Position numbers and translations under genes: made by a program
Notes under the pieces: generated by a model
Database searches by the model: none
Seen by the model: the letters and a program-made list of their open reading frames with translations, nothing else
What the model was told of the DNA's origin: nothing
Part shown: positions 39,601-42,850 of the stretch, in pieces
Layout: each line of letters begins with the position of its first letter
How positions within the stretch are numbered: position 1 is the first letter of the stretch
Assembly (NCBI GenBank): GCA_031769625.1
Contig: JAUIMM010000534.1
Coordinates: forward strand, 10,804,001 to 10,868,000
From: Taudactylus pleione
Taxonomy: Eukaryota; Chordata; Amphibia; Anura; Myobatrachidae
Direction of reading: 5' to 3'
DNA length: 64,000 nucleotides

Positions 39601-41497
39601 GGACTTGGGGGGATGTGTTATGTGCCTATGCTACCAATAATCTGTTTATAAATATATATTTACAGCTTTGCAACCTGCATGACAGGGTTATGATGGGCAC
39701 ACTGCGTGTCTATTACAGGAAATGTGTTATGTCTCATACTAAATACATAAATCACTCACATAAACATGCACGTGTGGGACAGGGTTGGGCAGCATATGCC
39801 TACACTGAGAATGTGGACATGAGAATGTCGTTAGTGATGAAATGTCAACATATCGTCCCTGGTGGCCCAGCGGTAAGTTACCTGCTGCCGTTCGCTGCAG
39901 CGAGTTCAGCGCGGCTTCTGTCAGCCATGTGACTTCCGGATGAGATCTGTGATCCTCCGGCGTGCCGGGGAGTATTACTCCCCTATTCCTAACTCTCCCC
40001 CTAGTGCCCAATCCTCCCGCACACAGCCTGACCCTCCTAACTCTCCCCCTAGTGCGAAATCCTCCCGCACACAGCCTGACCCTCCTAACTCTCCCCCTAG
40101 TGCCCAATCCTCCCGCACACAGCCTGACCCTCCTAACTCTCCCTAGTGCCCAATCCTCCCGCACACAGCCTGACCCTCCTAACTCTCCCCCTAGTGCCCA
40201 ATCCTCCCGCACACAGCCTGACCCTCCTAACTCTCCCCCTAGTGCCCAATCCTCCCGCACACAGCCTGACCCTCCTAACTCTCCCCCTAGTGCCCAATCC
40301 TCCCGCACACAGCCTGACCCTCCTAACTCTCCCCCTAGTGCCCAATCCTCCCGCACACAGCCTGACCCTCCTAACTCTCCCCCTAGTGCCCAATCCTCCC
40401 GCACACAGCCTGACCCTAACTCTCCCCCTAGTGCCCAATCCTCCCGCACACAGCCTGACCCTCCTAACTCTCCCCCTAGTGCCCAATCCTCCCGCACACA
40501 GCCTGACCATCCTAACTCTCCCCCTAGTGCCCAATCCTCCCGCACACAGCCTGACCCTCCTAACTCTCCCTAGTGCCCAATCTTCCAGCACACAGCCTGA
40601 CCCTAATGTCACCAATCTTGACAATGTCAACATTTCACCTGTAGACATTCTGAGAATACCAACATCAATTGTCAACATTTTAACATGGCCGACAAACGTC
40701 CACACTGTGGCGTCGACTTTGTAATTGCTGACCTTTTCAATACATCCCGTGGGACATATATATAGGGTTTATTTAGTTTTACACATCTCATGTGACCATT
40801 CCATTACAAGACGCCCCATACAGGCAGGTATAATATAAAGTCTCATGTTACCATCCATTGTAAGACGCCCCATACAGGCAGGTATAGTATATAGTCTCAT
40901 GTGACCATCCATTGTAAGACGCCCCATACAGGCAGGTATACTATATAGTCTCATGTGACCATCCATTGTAAGACGCCCCATACAGGCAGGTATACTATAT
41001 AGTCTCATGTGACCATCCATTGTAAGACGCCCCATACAGGCAGATATACTATATAGTCTCATGTGACCATCCATTGTAGGACGCCCCATACAGGCAGGTA
41101 TACTATATAGTCCTAGGGAAGATTTCATGTAAATAATGCTTCAGTTAGATAAAATAAAAGCGCATATGTCCCTGTAATGACATGTGTGTGCCTGTAATGG
41201 GAATATAGCAGGATGCCATTGCTGTCACAGCTAATGCTGAGTGAGGTTATATGGGATTACCACCCACACAGCATGTTCAGGAAAGTTGTATGGTCTATTA
41301 CAGTAGTGTCCTATAAGGCTATCTGCTCCTTGGCAATGTGATGTGTGATATGCTATCGCCAACACTATATATCTATCTATCTAACCTCCATCTAATTCTA
41401 ATAACACGGAGAGCACACACACACCCCCGGACACACAGCATCGGGTCACCCCACCAGCAGCAGCGCTCACCGTCACACAGGATAATGCTGCTGCCAT
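3790..41497 (-). CDS. BCAT2: BCAT2, mitochondrial branched-chain aminotransferase (exons 1-8, 3' end outside window)
   Basis: The product is a PLP enzyme that moves the amino group of leucine, isoleucine or valine to 2-oxoglutarate in mitochondria, the first step of branched-chain amino acid breakdown. Eight exons joined by GT-AG introns give 930 bp, or 310 codons, without a stop. The start is MAAALSCVT, followed by an Arg/Ser-rich leader (transit peptide), then [40 protein letters not shown] and [12 protein letters not shown]. The PLP lysine is in DCKLGGNYG, about residue 231. Mitochondrial BCAT2 is preferred over cytosolic BCAT1 because of the basic leader, the KGWG and [12 protein letters not shown] stretches and SLLADP. 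Human BCAT2 is about 390 residues, so about 80 C-terminal residues, including the CXXC redox motif, lie past the left edge. Intron 1 is about 20.8 kb and intron 5 about 9.7 kb, both swollen by repeats. Downstream of HSD17B14 on the same strand, as in human. Confidence 0.95.
4102..4218 (+). other. Palindromic element with hammerhead-like core
   Basis: Outer arms pair (GGATCGGTCCAGTGGTAATC against GACTACCACTGGACCAATCT). The apex holds CTGATGA (4147-4153), a wobble-paired stem GTTGTG/CATAAT (155-160 and 169-174 of the 4 kb block), GAAA (4175-4178) and then TGCGTC. The order of these parts matches a minimal Penelope-type hammerhead ribozyme. Stem I does not close cleanly and one extra A precedes stem II, so it may be a dead copy or chance. 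Confidence 0.25.
4309..4451 (-). CDS. BCAT2: BCAT2 exon 7
   Basis: A 143-bp exon completes the split Gly codon and continues [31 protein letters not shown] and [13 protein letters not shown]. The acceptor is TTTCCACACAG and the donor is G|GTAAGTCG. QVLWLYG, VTE-GTMN and the YW segment are standard BCAT landmarks. The intron between exons 6 and 7 is only about 180 bp, the shortest in the gene here. Confidence 0.95.
4631..4794 (-). CDS. BCAT2: BCAT2 exon 6 (PLP lysine)
   Basis: A 164-bp exon encodes [34 protein letters not shown] and [14 protein letters not shown] plus two bases of a split Gly codon. The acceptor is CCGCCCACAG and the donor GG|GTGAGTAA. The lysine in DCKLGG is the PLP Schiff-base residue of the family (Lys202 of mature human BCATm, from memory). 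Intron 5, which carries the large Penelope-like element, lies immediately upstream. Confidence 0.96.
5077..5513 (+). mobile_element. Older repeat, left part, split by the Penelope-like element
   Basis: Shares AAAAGATGCACTGA, CTCAATAGGTGCTGTTTTG, AGAATAGCATTT and CCAGCAAATTT with the copy at about 34090-35395. It stops at an A-run (ATAAAAAAAAA) near 5502-5513 and resumes at 13403, so about 7.9 kb was inserted into it. Confidence 0.7.
5575..8057 (-). repeat. Left inverted arm of the Penelope-like element
   Basis: The reverse complement matches 10639-13124 end to end, with scattered substitutions and small indels. The minus strand at 7754-8050 keeps an open 98-codon copy of the endonuclease C-terminus ([48 protein letters not shown]). 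The remainder is the 3' non-coding region. Confidence 0.9.
8068..8592 (+). pseudogene. PLE polyprotein, N-terminal segment
   Basis: The open frame from the arm junction encodes [19 protein letters not shown], a charged helical stretch ([20 protein letters not shown]), [10 protein letters not shown], a Ser/Glu-rich linker ([10 protein letters not shown]) and a Gly/Arg-rich basic tail ([17 protein letters not shown]), then a stop at 8592. No start codon is kept because the arm junction cuts the 5' end. The basic tail is probably nucleic-acid binding. The reverse transcriptase continues in another frame. Confidence 0.7.
8541..9554 (+). pseudogene. PLE reverse transcriptase, N-terminal half
   Basis: The frame carries [19 protein letters not shown] and [20 protein letters not shown], a PLE-typical lead-in, then [34 protein letters not shown] and [16 protein letters not shown], the RT finger region. 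It overlaps the preceding frame at 8541-8592. After RLEEW near 9500 the reading is lost, and motif A continues one frame over, so a one-base-class indel lies near 9500. The native product is expected to be one polypeptide, so both switches are read as lesions. Confidence 0.8.
9503..10942 (+). pseudogene. PLE reverse transcriptase palm and GIY-YIG endonuclease
   Basis: From 9503 the frame gives RT motif A (VCLDVESL), motif B ([20 protein letters not shown]) and motif C as [11 protein letters not shown], where the usual YIDD has His for the first Asp (codon 9821-9823). A Cys cluster (CGSCKAC) precedes a GIY-YIG nuclease of about 110 residues: GVIY at residue 366, RYIG at 378, then LKERILEH and a Glu-bearing C-terminal helix. 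The stop is at 10942. The GIY-YIG domain nicks target DNA in PLE retrotransposition. The frame is open for 479 codons, so decay is recent or mild. Confidence 0.85.
10639..13124 (+). repeat. Right inverted arm of the Penelope-like element
   Basis: Contains the end of the endonuclease domain, the stop at 10942 and about 2.2 kb of 3' region. It pairs with 5575-8057. The right copy continues about 278 bp farther (13125-13402) than the left one, so the inverted copy lacks the extreme 3' end. Confidence 0.9.
13403..13775 (+). mobile_element. Older repeat, right part
   Basis: Continues the element broken at 5513. It shares GGCGCATACTTGGGG, GAGTCTATTTC, CTAGTTT, TTGTCCCCCAATC and CCCCAAAACCCCAATTCTGC with the copy near 34570-34785. 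It ends in TCGCC-rich sequence and ATTGAATATTGAAT. Confidence 0.65.
13851..14125. mobile_element. MITE-like repeat (AAAGCTAGGCACACAC)
   Basis: The left end AAAGCTAGGCACACAC belongs to the group of AAGCTGG-CACACA repeats also at 16750, 24861 and 31815. The interior has ACACATGACAG against CTGTACACAG-type inverted words. The right boundary is uncertain. Confidence 0.4.
14400..14490. repeat. Compound microsatellite (GA)n(TA)n(TG)n
   Basis: Runs of GAGAGA, TATATA, TGTGTG and again TATATA sit just downstream of the exon 5 donor on the transcribed strand. Confidence 0.9.
14502..14621 (-). CDS. BCAT2: BCAT2 exon 5
   Basis: A 120-bp, 40-codon, phase-0 exon runs from [18 protein letters not shown] through [15 protein letters not shown] to TFIGTE. 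The acceptor is TTAATTTACAG and the donor GAG|GTAAGTTT. SLYIRP is a conserved BCAT motif. A compound GA/TA/TG microsatellite begins about 15 bp downstream of the donor on the transcribed strand. Confidence 0.96.
14867..15110. mobile_element. hAT-type MITE with 8-bp TSD
   Basis: Starts CAGGGGCGGCG and ends AACAACCCTG, flanked by the exact 8-bp direct repeat GATCACAG (14859-14866 and 15111-15118). The interior has GGAAAATGGCG-like and GCGCATGCGCAGTA inverted words. It is related to the element at 25809-26150. Confidence 0.85.
15119..15310. mobile_element. MITE, TTCTCAAACTCGGTCCTCAG family
   Basis: Terminal inverted repeats TTCTCAAACTCGGTCCTCAG and CTGAGGACAGCGTTTGAGAA. Related copies are at 47570-47735 (TTGGTCATCAGGACCC...GGGGTCCTGAG) and 58635-58815. 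It sits directly against the TSD of the preceding hAT element. Confidence 0.7.
15579..15689 (-). CDS. BCAT2: BCAT2 exon 4
   Basis: A 111-bp, 37-codon, phase-0 exon begins [18 protein letters not shown] and ends in RSSLP. The acceptor is CTTGTAG and the donor CCT|GTAAGTG. It holds the LFEGMKAY substrate-pocket segment conserved in class IV aminotransferases. Its first 8 bases, its acceptor and about 227 bp of intron 3 are repeated exactly at 21220-21454 in intron 1. Confidence 0.96.
15682..15916. repeat. 235-bp segment duplicated exactly at 21220
   Basis: Includes the first 8 bases of BCAT2 exon 4, its splice acceptor and polypyrimidine tract, and the adjoining intron. By eye there is no mismatch to 21220-21454. 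Confidence 0.95.
16339..16539 (-). CDS. BCAT2: BCAT2 exon 3
   Basis: A 201-bp, 67-codon, phase-0 exon runs from [15 protein letters not shown] through [16 protein letters not shown] to SALHYSVE. The acceptor is TTTCACCTCAG and the donor GAG|GTAAGTTG. It covers the start of the mature enzyme, the N-terminal small-domain strands of a fold-type IV PLP enzyme. NEKGWGKP and [11 protein letters not shown] look like BCAT2 rather than BCAT1. Confidence 0.96.
16750..16920. mobile_element. MITE fragment (AAAGCTGGGTACACAC)
   Basis: The left terminus AAAGCTGGGTACACACTG is followed by ACGATATAAC and CACGATATAGATCGTG palindromes. No matching right end was found, so it is probably truncated. Confidence 0.4.
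16975..17060. mobile_element. Fragment of the GGGATCGGTATGA MITE family
   Basis: GGGATCGGTATGAATGACTG, GCCCGGCAG and CCCGACGCCGGCAGG match the ends of the elements at 45370-45742 and 48005-48515. The TTAGGG-like interior is missing. Confidence 0.5.
17062..18800. repeat. Unresolved interspersed repeat with 31-bp inverted repeat and 78-bp tandem duplication
   Basis: The words at 17062-17092 and 17324-17354 are perfect reverse complements. Units 17305-17382 and 17383-17460 are an apparently exact 78-bp tandem duplication. Near 18720-18755 the phrase CTGTGAAACGCATTGGTGG resembles the GAAACGCGTTGG that often marks Penelope-type hammerhead regions. No open frame of note. Confidence 0.45.
18587..18627. 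repeat. (TA)n(TG)n microsatellite
   Basis: A run of TATATA followed by TGTGTG. Confidence 0.9.
18811..19371. mobile_element. Foldback MITE with GTCGAC/GTTAGAC arms and CCCTAA-like loop
   Basis: Arms built of GTTAGACA, AAAGTTCGAC and AAATGGTCGAC words on the left recur inverted on the right. The loop at about 19040-19160 holds TAACCCTAACC-type words. The direct repeat CCCATTCATTGGG flanks it at 18801-18813 and 19370-19382, and an 8-bp CATTCATT core would fit a hAT-type TSD. Related copies at 27650-27985 and 39800-40725. Confidence 0.7.
20094..20375. mobile_element. Palindromic MITE, ATGGAGCATACACACGG ends
   Basis: Ends ATGGAGCATACACACGGTCA and TGACCGTGTGTATGCTCCAT are near-perfect inverted repeats. 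Inner words such as GAACGATTTGAACGAT also pair. It belongs loosely with the AAGCTGGCCATACA-type repeats. Confidence 0.7.
20558..20635 (-). CDS. BCAT2: BCAT2 exon 2 (transit peptide)
   Basis: A 78-bp phase-0 exon encodes VLGRQLV...RAASTTFK. The acceptor is a TTTCATAG-type site and the donor AAG|GTGAGG. The peptide is basic, serine-rich and nearly free of acidic residues, as expected of a mitochondrial targeting leader. RAASTTFK aligns with the RYASSSFK that precedes AADLQ in human BCAT2, near the usual processing site. Confidence 0.88.
20792..21215. mobile_element. Tigger/pogo-like MITE with TA target site
   Basis: TIR CAGGTTGAGTCTCCCATATC is inverted at the right end, with TA on both sides (20790-20791 and 21216-21217). 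Inner words TATTTTGGATAACGG and TTCGGAATATTTGGATA are like MER2/Tigger-type ends. Two internal near-repeats (ATACACCTTATACACACAGC) are about 120 bp apart. Confidence 0.75.
21220..21454. repeat. Exact copy of the BCAT2 exon 4 acceptor segment, in intron 1
   Basis: Identical by eye to 15682-15916 and in the same orientation. On the gene strand it presents a polypyrimidine tract, CTTGTAG acceptor and the first 8 bases of exon 4, upstream of exon 2. It starts two bases beyond the TA of the Tigger-like MITE. It breaks off into unrelated sequence at both ends. Confidence 0.95.
21455..22019. other. BCAT2 intron 1, no gene seen
   Basis: No exon or clear repeat recognised. Reads across it are short and lack splice or family support. 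Confidence 0.5.
22020..22365. mobile_element. Two adjacent palindromic Harbinger-like MITEs
   Basis: The arms AACCAATCAGCTTCTAACTAG and ATTGGTTGCTCTCCC, then ACCAACCAATCAGCTCCTGTC and GACAGGAGCTGATTGGTTGG, mark two members of the family with CCAATCAG/CTGATTGG arms and TTAGTAAATAGACCCC ends. Confidence 0.65.
23478..23658. mobile_element. Harbinger-like palindromic MITE
   Basis: Starts GGGGTTAGATTTACTAAAG and ends CTTTAGTAACTAAACCCC. The inner arms TTGCCCATAGCAACCAATCA and TAGGTTGCTATGGGCAACAT are inverted. Other copies near 26830, 31586, 33051, 36992 and 46329. Confidence 0.8.
23805..24210. mobile_element. hAT-like non-autonomous element
   Basis: Left words AGCAGTGGTGAATTTCCCAT and GTGCCTAGGGGTGCCAC are of the kind found in hAT-like ends, and the right part reads TGTGCCTAGCTGCGCCC and ATCCGCCCCTAG. 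A G-run of 12 or more (23862-23873) lies inside. The boundaries are approximate. Confidence 0.4.
24861..25191. mobile_element. MITE, TTAAGCTGGCCATACATGG family
   Basis: Left end TTAAGCTGGCCATACATGGT and right end GCACCGTGTATGGGCACCTT are imperfect inverted repeats. The interior is a series of inverted words such as CATGGTGCGAT/ATCGCACC-like, GGCGGTCCCC/CCGCCCGAT and TGGGATCACG/CGATCCCAC. Several overlapping open frames are by-products. Confidence 0.65.
25794..26331 (+). repeat. tRNA-like dimer (SINE), split by a MITE
   Basis: Two similar units, GCAAATGGCCCCATTGGTAA... and GCAAATGGCTACATTGGTAAGC..., each continue to a B-box-like word (GGTTTGAATTTC near 26192 and GGTTCGAGTTCC near 26313). TGG-TAAGCGGTCTGGCTGC resembles an A box. 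The first unit is interrupted at 25808 by the hAT element. Confidence 0.5.
25809..26150. mobile_element. hAT-type MITE with 8-bp TSD
   Basis: TIRs CAGGGGCGTATCT and AGAAACGCCCCTG, flanked by the exact 8-bp repeat CCCCATTG (25801-25808 and 26151-26158). The interior has inverted GGGCCCC and GAAAATGGCC/GGCCATTTTC words. Confidence 0.9.
26828..26993. mobile_element. Harbinger-like palindromic MITE
   Basis: Arms AAGTGGAGATGTTGCCCATA with AACCAATAAG, and CTGATTGGTTGTTATTGGCA with TTAGTAAATATACCCC, are inverted. The left end is partly eroded. Confidence 0.7.
26995..27253. mobile_element. MITE, TAAAGTGGCATATCCACTAC ends
   Basis: The right end GTAGTGGATATGCGTCTTAA is the inverted form. The interior is ATCGTTCATT/AATGAACGAT-rich. 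A relative at 57671-58542 has ends TAAAGGGGCCTATCCATTAC. Confidence 0.7.
27343..27596. mobile_element. MITE, GGGGCCAAATGTAATAGGG ends
   Basis: Left GGGGCCAAATGTAATAGGGT with GAGAGTTTAGAAAATG and right CATTTTCTAAACTCTCACCC with TATCACATTTGGCCCC are long inverted repeats. About 254 bp, no coding capacity. Confidence 0.8.
27645..27990. mobile_element. Foldback MITE with GTCGAC words
   Basis: Runs from GGTATCCAGTCGACTTGTCA to AGTTGACAAGTTATACCACG, with repeated GTCGACA and TGTCAACAT words inverted around a short GGGTTAGGC loop near 27823. ATTCAAT occurs on both sides. Same family as 18811-19371. Confidence 0.65.
28018..29655. mobile_element. Cluster of GGGCCTGATTCAGAG-type MITEs
   Basis: Left-type ends occur at 28018 (GGGCCTGATTCTGAGTCGCA) and 28712 (GGGCCTGACTCAGAGTTGTA), and right-type ends at about 28585 (ATTCAGGCCCT) and 29655 (CTGATTCAGACCC). 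They suggest two diverged elements, the second interrupted by the better preserved copy at 29072-29553. Confidence 0.5.
29072..29553. mobile_element. MITE, GGGCCTGATTCAGAGCCG family, 3-bp TSD
   Basis: Ends GGGCCTGATTCAGAGC and CTGAATCAGGCCC, flanked by TCT on both sides. A third, inverted copy of the end (GCTCGCTCTGAATCAGGGC) lies about 35 bp inside the left end. The interior is made of nested inverted words such as GACCATCGCGACCATCG, ATCACTAGTGATGTCAGTAG and AGCTGCCCCTTTTGG. Confidence 0.8.
29688..30470. mobile_element. MITE with CGATGG words, partly nested
   Basis: Left TATGGCCATCGATTGTTAGC with CAATCATCGATGGTTTT and right CATCGATGGTCAACC with CCGATGGCCATCCCTAT are inverted. The centre contains a C-rich tract (30000-30300) of different composition, probably an insert. 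Confidence 0.5.
30471..31580. other. BCAT2 intron 1, no gene seen
   Basis: A short CAGGGGCGTCAGAATG word near 30770 suggests a hAT-like fragment. Otherwise AT-rich unique-looking sequence. Confidence 0.45.
31586..31755. mobile_element. Harbinger-like palindromic MITE
   Basis: Starts GGGTATATTTACTAAAAGTG, has arms TTGCCCATAGCAACCAATCA and ATTGGTTGCTATGGGCAAAA, and ends ACTTTAGTAAATACA. The right part was carried into the tandem duplication. Confidence 0.75.
31648..32911 (+). repeat. Local tandem duplication with an indel
   Basis: Block A (31648-31878) recurs at 32681-32911, offset 1,033 bp. Block B (32550-32680) recurs at 32914-33044. The first copy has 671 bp (31879-32549) between A and B, but the second has only two bases. 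Block A includes half of a Harbinger-like MITE and a Tc1/mariner-type end (CAGTGCATCTGGAAAAAT). Confidence 0.88.
31905..32251. mobile_element. hAT-type element, CAGGGGTGGGGAA ends
   Basis: Left CAGGGGTGGGGAATC with TTTTTTCTGCCGAGGGCCAT and right GAGGGCCTGAGGTTCC with CCATCCCTG match the style of Charlie/OposCharlie-type hAT ends. No clear 8-bp TSD seen. It lies wholly in the segment absent from the second duplication copy. Confidence 0.6.
33051..33211. mobile_element. Harbinger-like palindromic MITE
   Basis: Runs from GGGGTAGATGTACTAAGC to GCTTAGTACATCCACTAC, with arms AGTACCAACCAATCAGCTCC and GGAGCTGGTTGGTTGGTACT. Confidence 0.75.
33590..33780. mobile_element. hAT-like fragment (GCAGCGGTGATCAGCCTGTG)
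   Basis: The left end CAGCGGTGATCAGCCTGTGG, followed by CTCTTGAGCCACATTTGGCT, resembles hAT termini. The right end was not found. Confidence 0.4.
34090..35397. mobile_element. MITE, GGCCGTATTCAAT family, interrupted
   Basis: Begins GGCCCGTACTCAATAAGTTT with TCGCAGCCGCGATACTTTTT and ends GACTTTTCGCCTCAAATTGA with ATACGGCC, an inverted repeat. Same family as the element split by the Penelope-like insertion. Positions about 34805-35275 are a nested TTAGG-bearing MITE. Confidence 0.65.
34805..35275. mobile_element. MITE with TTAGGGTTAGGC-like interior, nested
   Basis: GCAGTCGGGAAGCCGGCGG at the left and GGCAGCCGCTGTCGGGATT at the right match the 48005-48515 copy. The interior has repeated GGGTTAGGCACCCCC and ACTTAGGTTTAGGC words. 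Inner hairpin: GACAGGCGTCTAAATCTAGA against GACCCCTGTCATTTTACC. Confidence 0.7.
35400..36985. other. BCAT2 intron 1, no gene seen
   Basis: Only short low-complexity and ATATCG/TCGATAT words (35780-35870) are seen. No exon supported. Confidence 0.45.
36992..37151. mobile_element. Harbinger-like palindromic MITE with TAA TSD
   Basis: GGGGTCTATTTACTAAGCAG and CTGCTTAGTAAATAGACCCC are inverted ends, flanked by TAA (36989-36991 and 37152-37154). Arms CAGCCAATCAGCTCACAACT and TAGGAGCTGATTGGCTGCCA pair. Confidence 0.85.
37425..38095 (-). mobile_element. tRNA-derived SINE-like element, interrupted by a MITE
   Basis: On the minus strand GGCACAATGGTTAGCATTGC with TTCACAGCACTGGGGTCATG and GAGTTCAATGCC form A- and B-box-like words, followed by GAGTTTGTATGTTCTCCCCA, a body common in vertebrate SINE/L2-type repeats. 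The tail resumes on the far side of 37618-37938 with TCCCTGTTCCATTGAAG and TTTATATAGCACCATCATTT. Confidence 0.6.
37618..37938. mobile_element. hAT-type MITE, CATACCTCC ends, 8-bp TSD
   Basis: Left CATACCTCCAAATAT and right GCAGTTGGGAGGTAT, flanked by the exact repeat GTGTACAC (37610-37617 and 37939-37946). Nested in the SINE-like element. Confidence 0.8.
38096..39795. other. BCAT2 intron 1, no gene seen
   Basis: A small inverted pair (GGACCAATGAGAAGCTGCAA near 38930 against GCAGCTTCTGATTGGTCCTC near 38962) is the only structure noticed. Confidence 0.45.
39800..40725. mobile_element. Foldback MITE whose interior is a minisatellite
   Basis: The left flank (GTGGACATGAGAATGTCGTT, GAAATGTCAACAT) and right flank (AATGTCAACATTTC, TAGACATTCTGAG, CAAACGTCCACAC) are inverted, with GTCGAC-family words. 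The 48-bp array fills the interior. Confidence 0.6.
39985..40610. repeat. Minisatellite, 48-bp unit, about 12 copies
   Basis: The unit contains AACTCTCCCCCTAGTGCCCA, ATCCTCCCGCACACAGCC and TGACCCTCCT, with rare variants and 3-base deletions. 48 bp is a multiple of three, so several frames stay open on both strands for up to 268 codons ([10 protein letters not shown] and [16 protein letters not shown]). No codon bias, start context or homologue supports a protein. Confidence 0.95.
40786..41110. repeat. Minisatellite, 54-bp unit, six copies
   Basis: ACGCCCC recurs at 40811, 40865, 40919, 40973, 41027 and 41081, exactly 54 bp apart. The units contain CATGTGACCATCCATTGTAA and CATACAGGCAGGTATACTAT. 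The array starts about 360 bp past the exon 1 donor, inside BCAT2 intron 1. Confidence 0.95.
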
Positions 41498-41645
41498 GTC
41501 TGCTGCTGCCGCGCTCCCGTCTCCTCCTTCCGCAGCTCTCAGGCTCCAACCCGCGGCCTCGCTCACTGACACTGACCAGAATGACTGCTCTGCCTGCGAG
41601 AAGGGACGAGGGAATTACAGCAGCAGCGGGCGGGGCCAGGCACAG
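41400..41645 (-). promoter_or_regulatory. GC-rich BCAT2 promoter and 5' UTR region
   Basis: This segment around and upstream of the BCAT2 ATG is GC- and CpG-rich compared with its AT-rich surroundings. It contains a GC box (GGGCGGGGCC, 41628-41637) about 130 bp before the start codon and no clear TATA box, as expected for a housekeeping gene. The transcription start is not visible. A degenerate minisatellite begins within about 70 bp upstream. Confidence 0.55.
41471..41497 (-). CDS. BCAT2: BCAT2 exon 1, coding part
   Basis: The minus strand reads ATG then MAAALSCVT, ending at a donor ACG|GTGAGC in phase 0. Human BCAT2 begins with a similar MAAAALG. The start has G at -3 and G at +4, a good Kozak context, and I see no in-frame ATG in the preceding 25 codons. 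The peptide joins in frame to VLGRQLV of exon 2. A nine-residue coding exon would be missed by homology search alone. It is supported by the start codon, donor, phase and a GC-rich promoter setting. Confidence 0.8.
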
Positions 41646-41704
41646 GCAGATCCTTCCCCAACCAGCATGCTACGGCCCTTGTGTGTACAATGCAGCACTT
41701 TACA

Positions 41705-42850
41705 TACATGTACTGTTATACATATCACATATACCCCACGTCTTTGTATGCATCCTGTGCAAGCATGCACATGTTACTTGCACTCCACTCCCCTGCATAA
41801 ATGTACATATCACATACACCCAACTCCCCTGCATGTATGGGCATATCATATACACCCCAGTCCTCTGCATGTATGGATGGACATATCATATAAACTCCAC
41901 TCCTCTGTCTCCATGTATGGGTCTATCACATACAACCCACTCCTCTGCATGTATGGACATATATAAACGTCACTCTGTCTGCATGTATGGGTCTATCACA
42001 TACATCCCAGTCCTCTGCATGTATGGACATATTAAATGCAACCCACTCCTCTACATGTATGGACTTAAGTCTTATTATATACACCATACTACTCTGCAAG
42101 CATGGACAATGTCACATACACCCCACTTCCCTGCATGTATGGACATATCACAAGTACCAACTCCCCTGCATGTATGGATGGACATATCATATAAACTCCA
42201 CTCCTCTATCTGCATGTATGGGTCTATCACATACACCCCACTCCGCTAAATATATGGACTTATCACATACACCTTACTACTCCAATGCATATATGGACAT
42301 ATCAAATACACCCAACTCCCTGCATGTATGGACATATCACATGCACCCCACTCCTCTACATGCACACCACTCCCTTGCATGTATGGACATATCACATACA
42401 CCTTACTACTCCCCACTCCCCTGCATGTATGGACATATCAAATACACCCCACTCCCCTGCATGTATGAACATATCACATGCACCCCACTCCTCTACATGT
42501 ATGGACTTATCACATATACCCCAGTCCTTTGCAAACATGGACATATCACATACAGCCCACTCCCCTGCATGTTTGGATGGACATATCACCCCACTCCTCT
42601 GCATGTATGGACATATTACATGCACCACACTCCCCTGCATGTATGGACATATATACACCTCAGTCCTCTGCATGTATGGACATGACATATATACACCCCA
42701 TTCAACTGTAGTCTGCTAATTTCATGGTAACTGCAAGTAGACATCACAGATACACCCCCTTCATGGTAACTACATGTATGAATCACAGCTACAACCCCTT
42801 CATGGGAACTAAATGTATGAATCACAGATACACCTAATTCCTCTGCATAC
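41705..42850. repeat. Degenerate minisatellite, about 36-40 bp unit
   Basis: About 30 imperfect copies of CTGCATGTATGGACATATCA and CATACACCCCACTCC. It begins close upstream of the BCAT2 GC-rich promoter. Long frames reading CMYGHITYTPLP-type peptides are artefacts of the repeat. Confidence 0.93.

Noticed and set aside
39739..40724. Long open frames on both strands (up to 268 codons) with Pro/Ser- or Gly/Leu-rich repeats
   Set aside because: They exist only because a 48-bp unit is a multiple of three. All frames of the array are open, no splice or start context is seen, and the composition is that of the DNA repeat.
40769..41128. 119-codon frame with [17 protein letters not shown] repeats
   Set aside because: The 54-bp minisatellite keeps one frame open. 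The repeat is at DNA level and lies in BCAT2 intron 1.
41338..42719. Open frames of 144-303 codons reading CMYGHI-TYTPLP repeats
   Set aside because: They lie in a degenerate minisatellite. The frames change between units and overlap one another on both strands.
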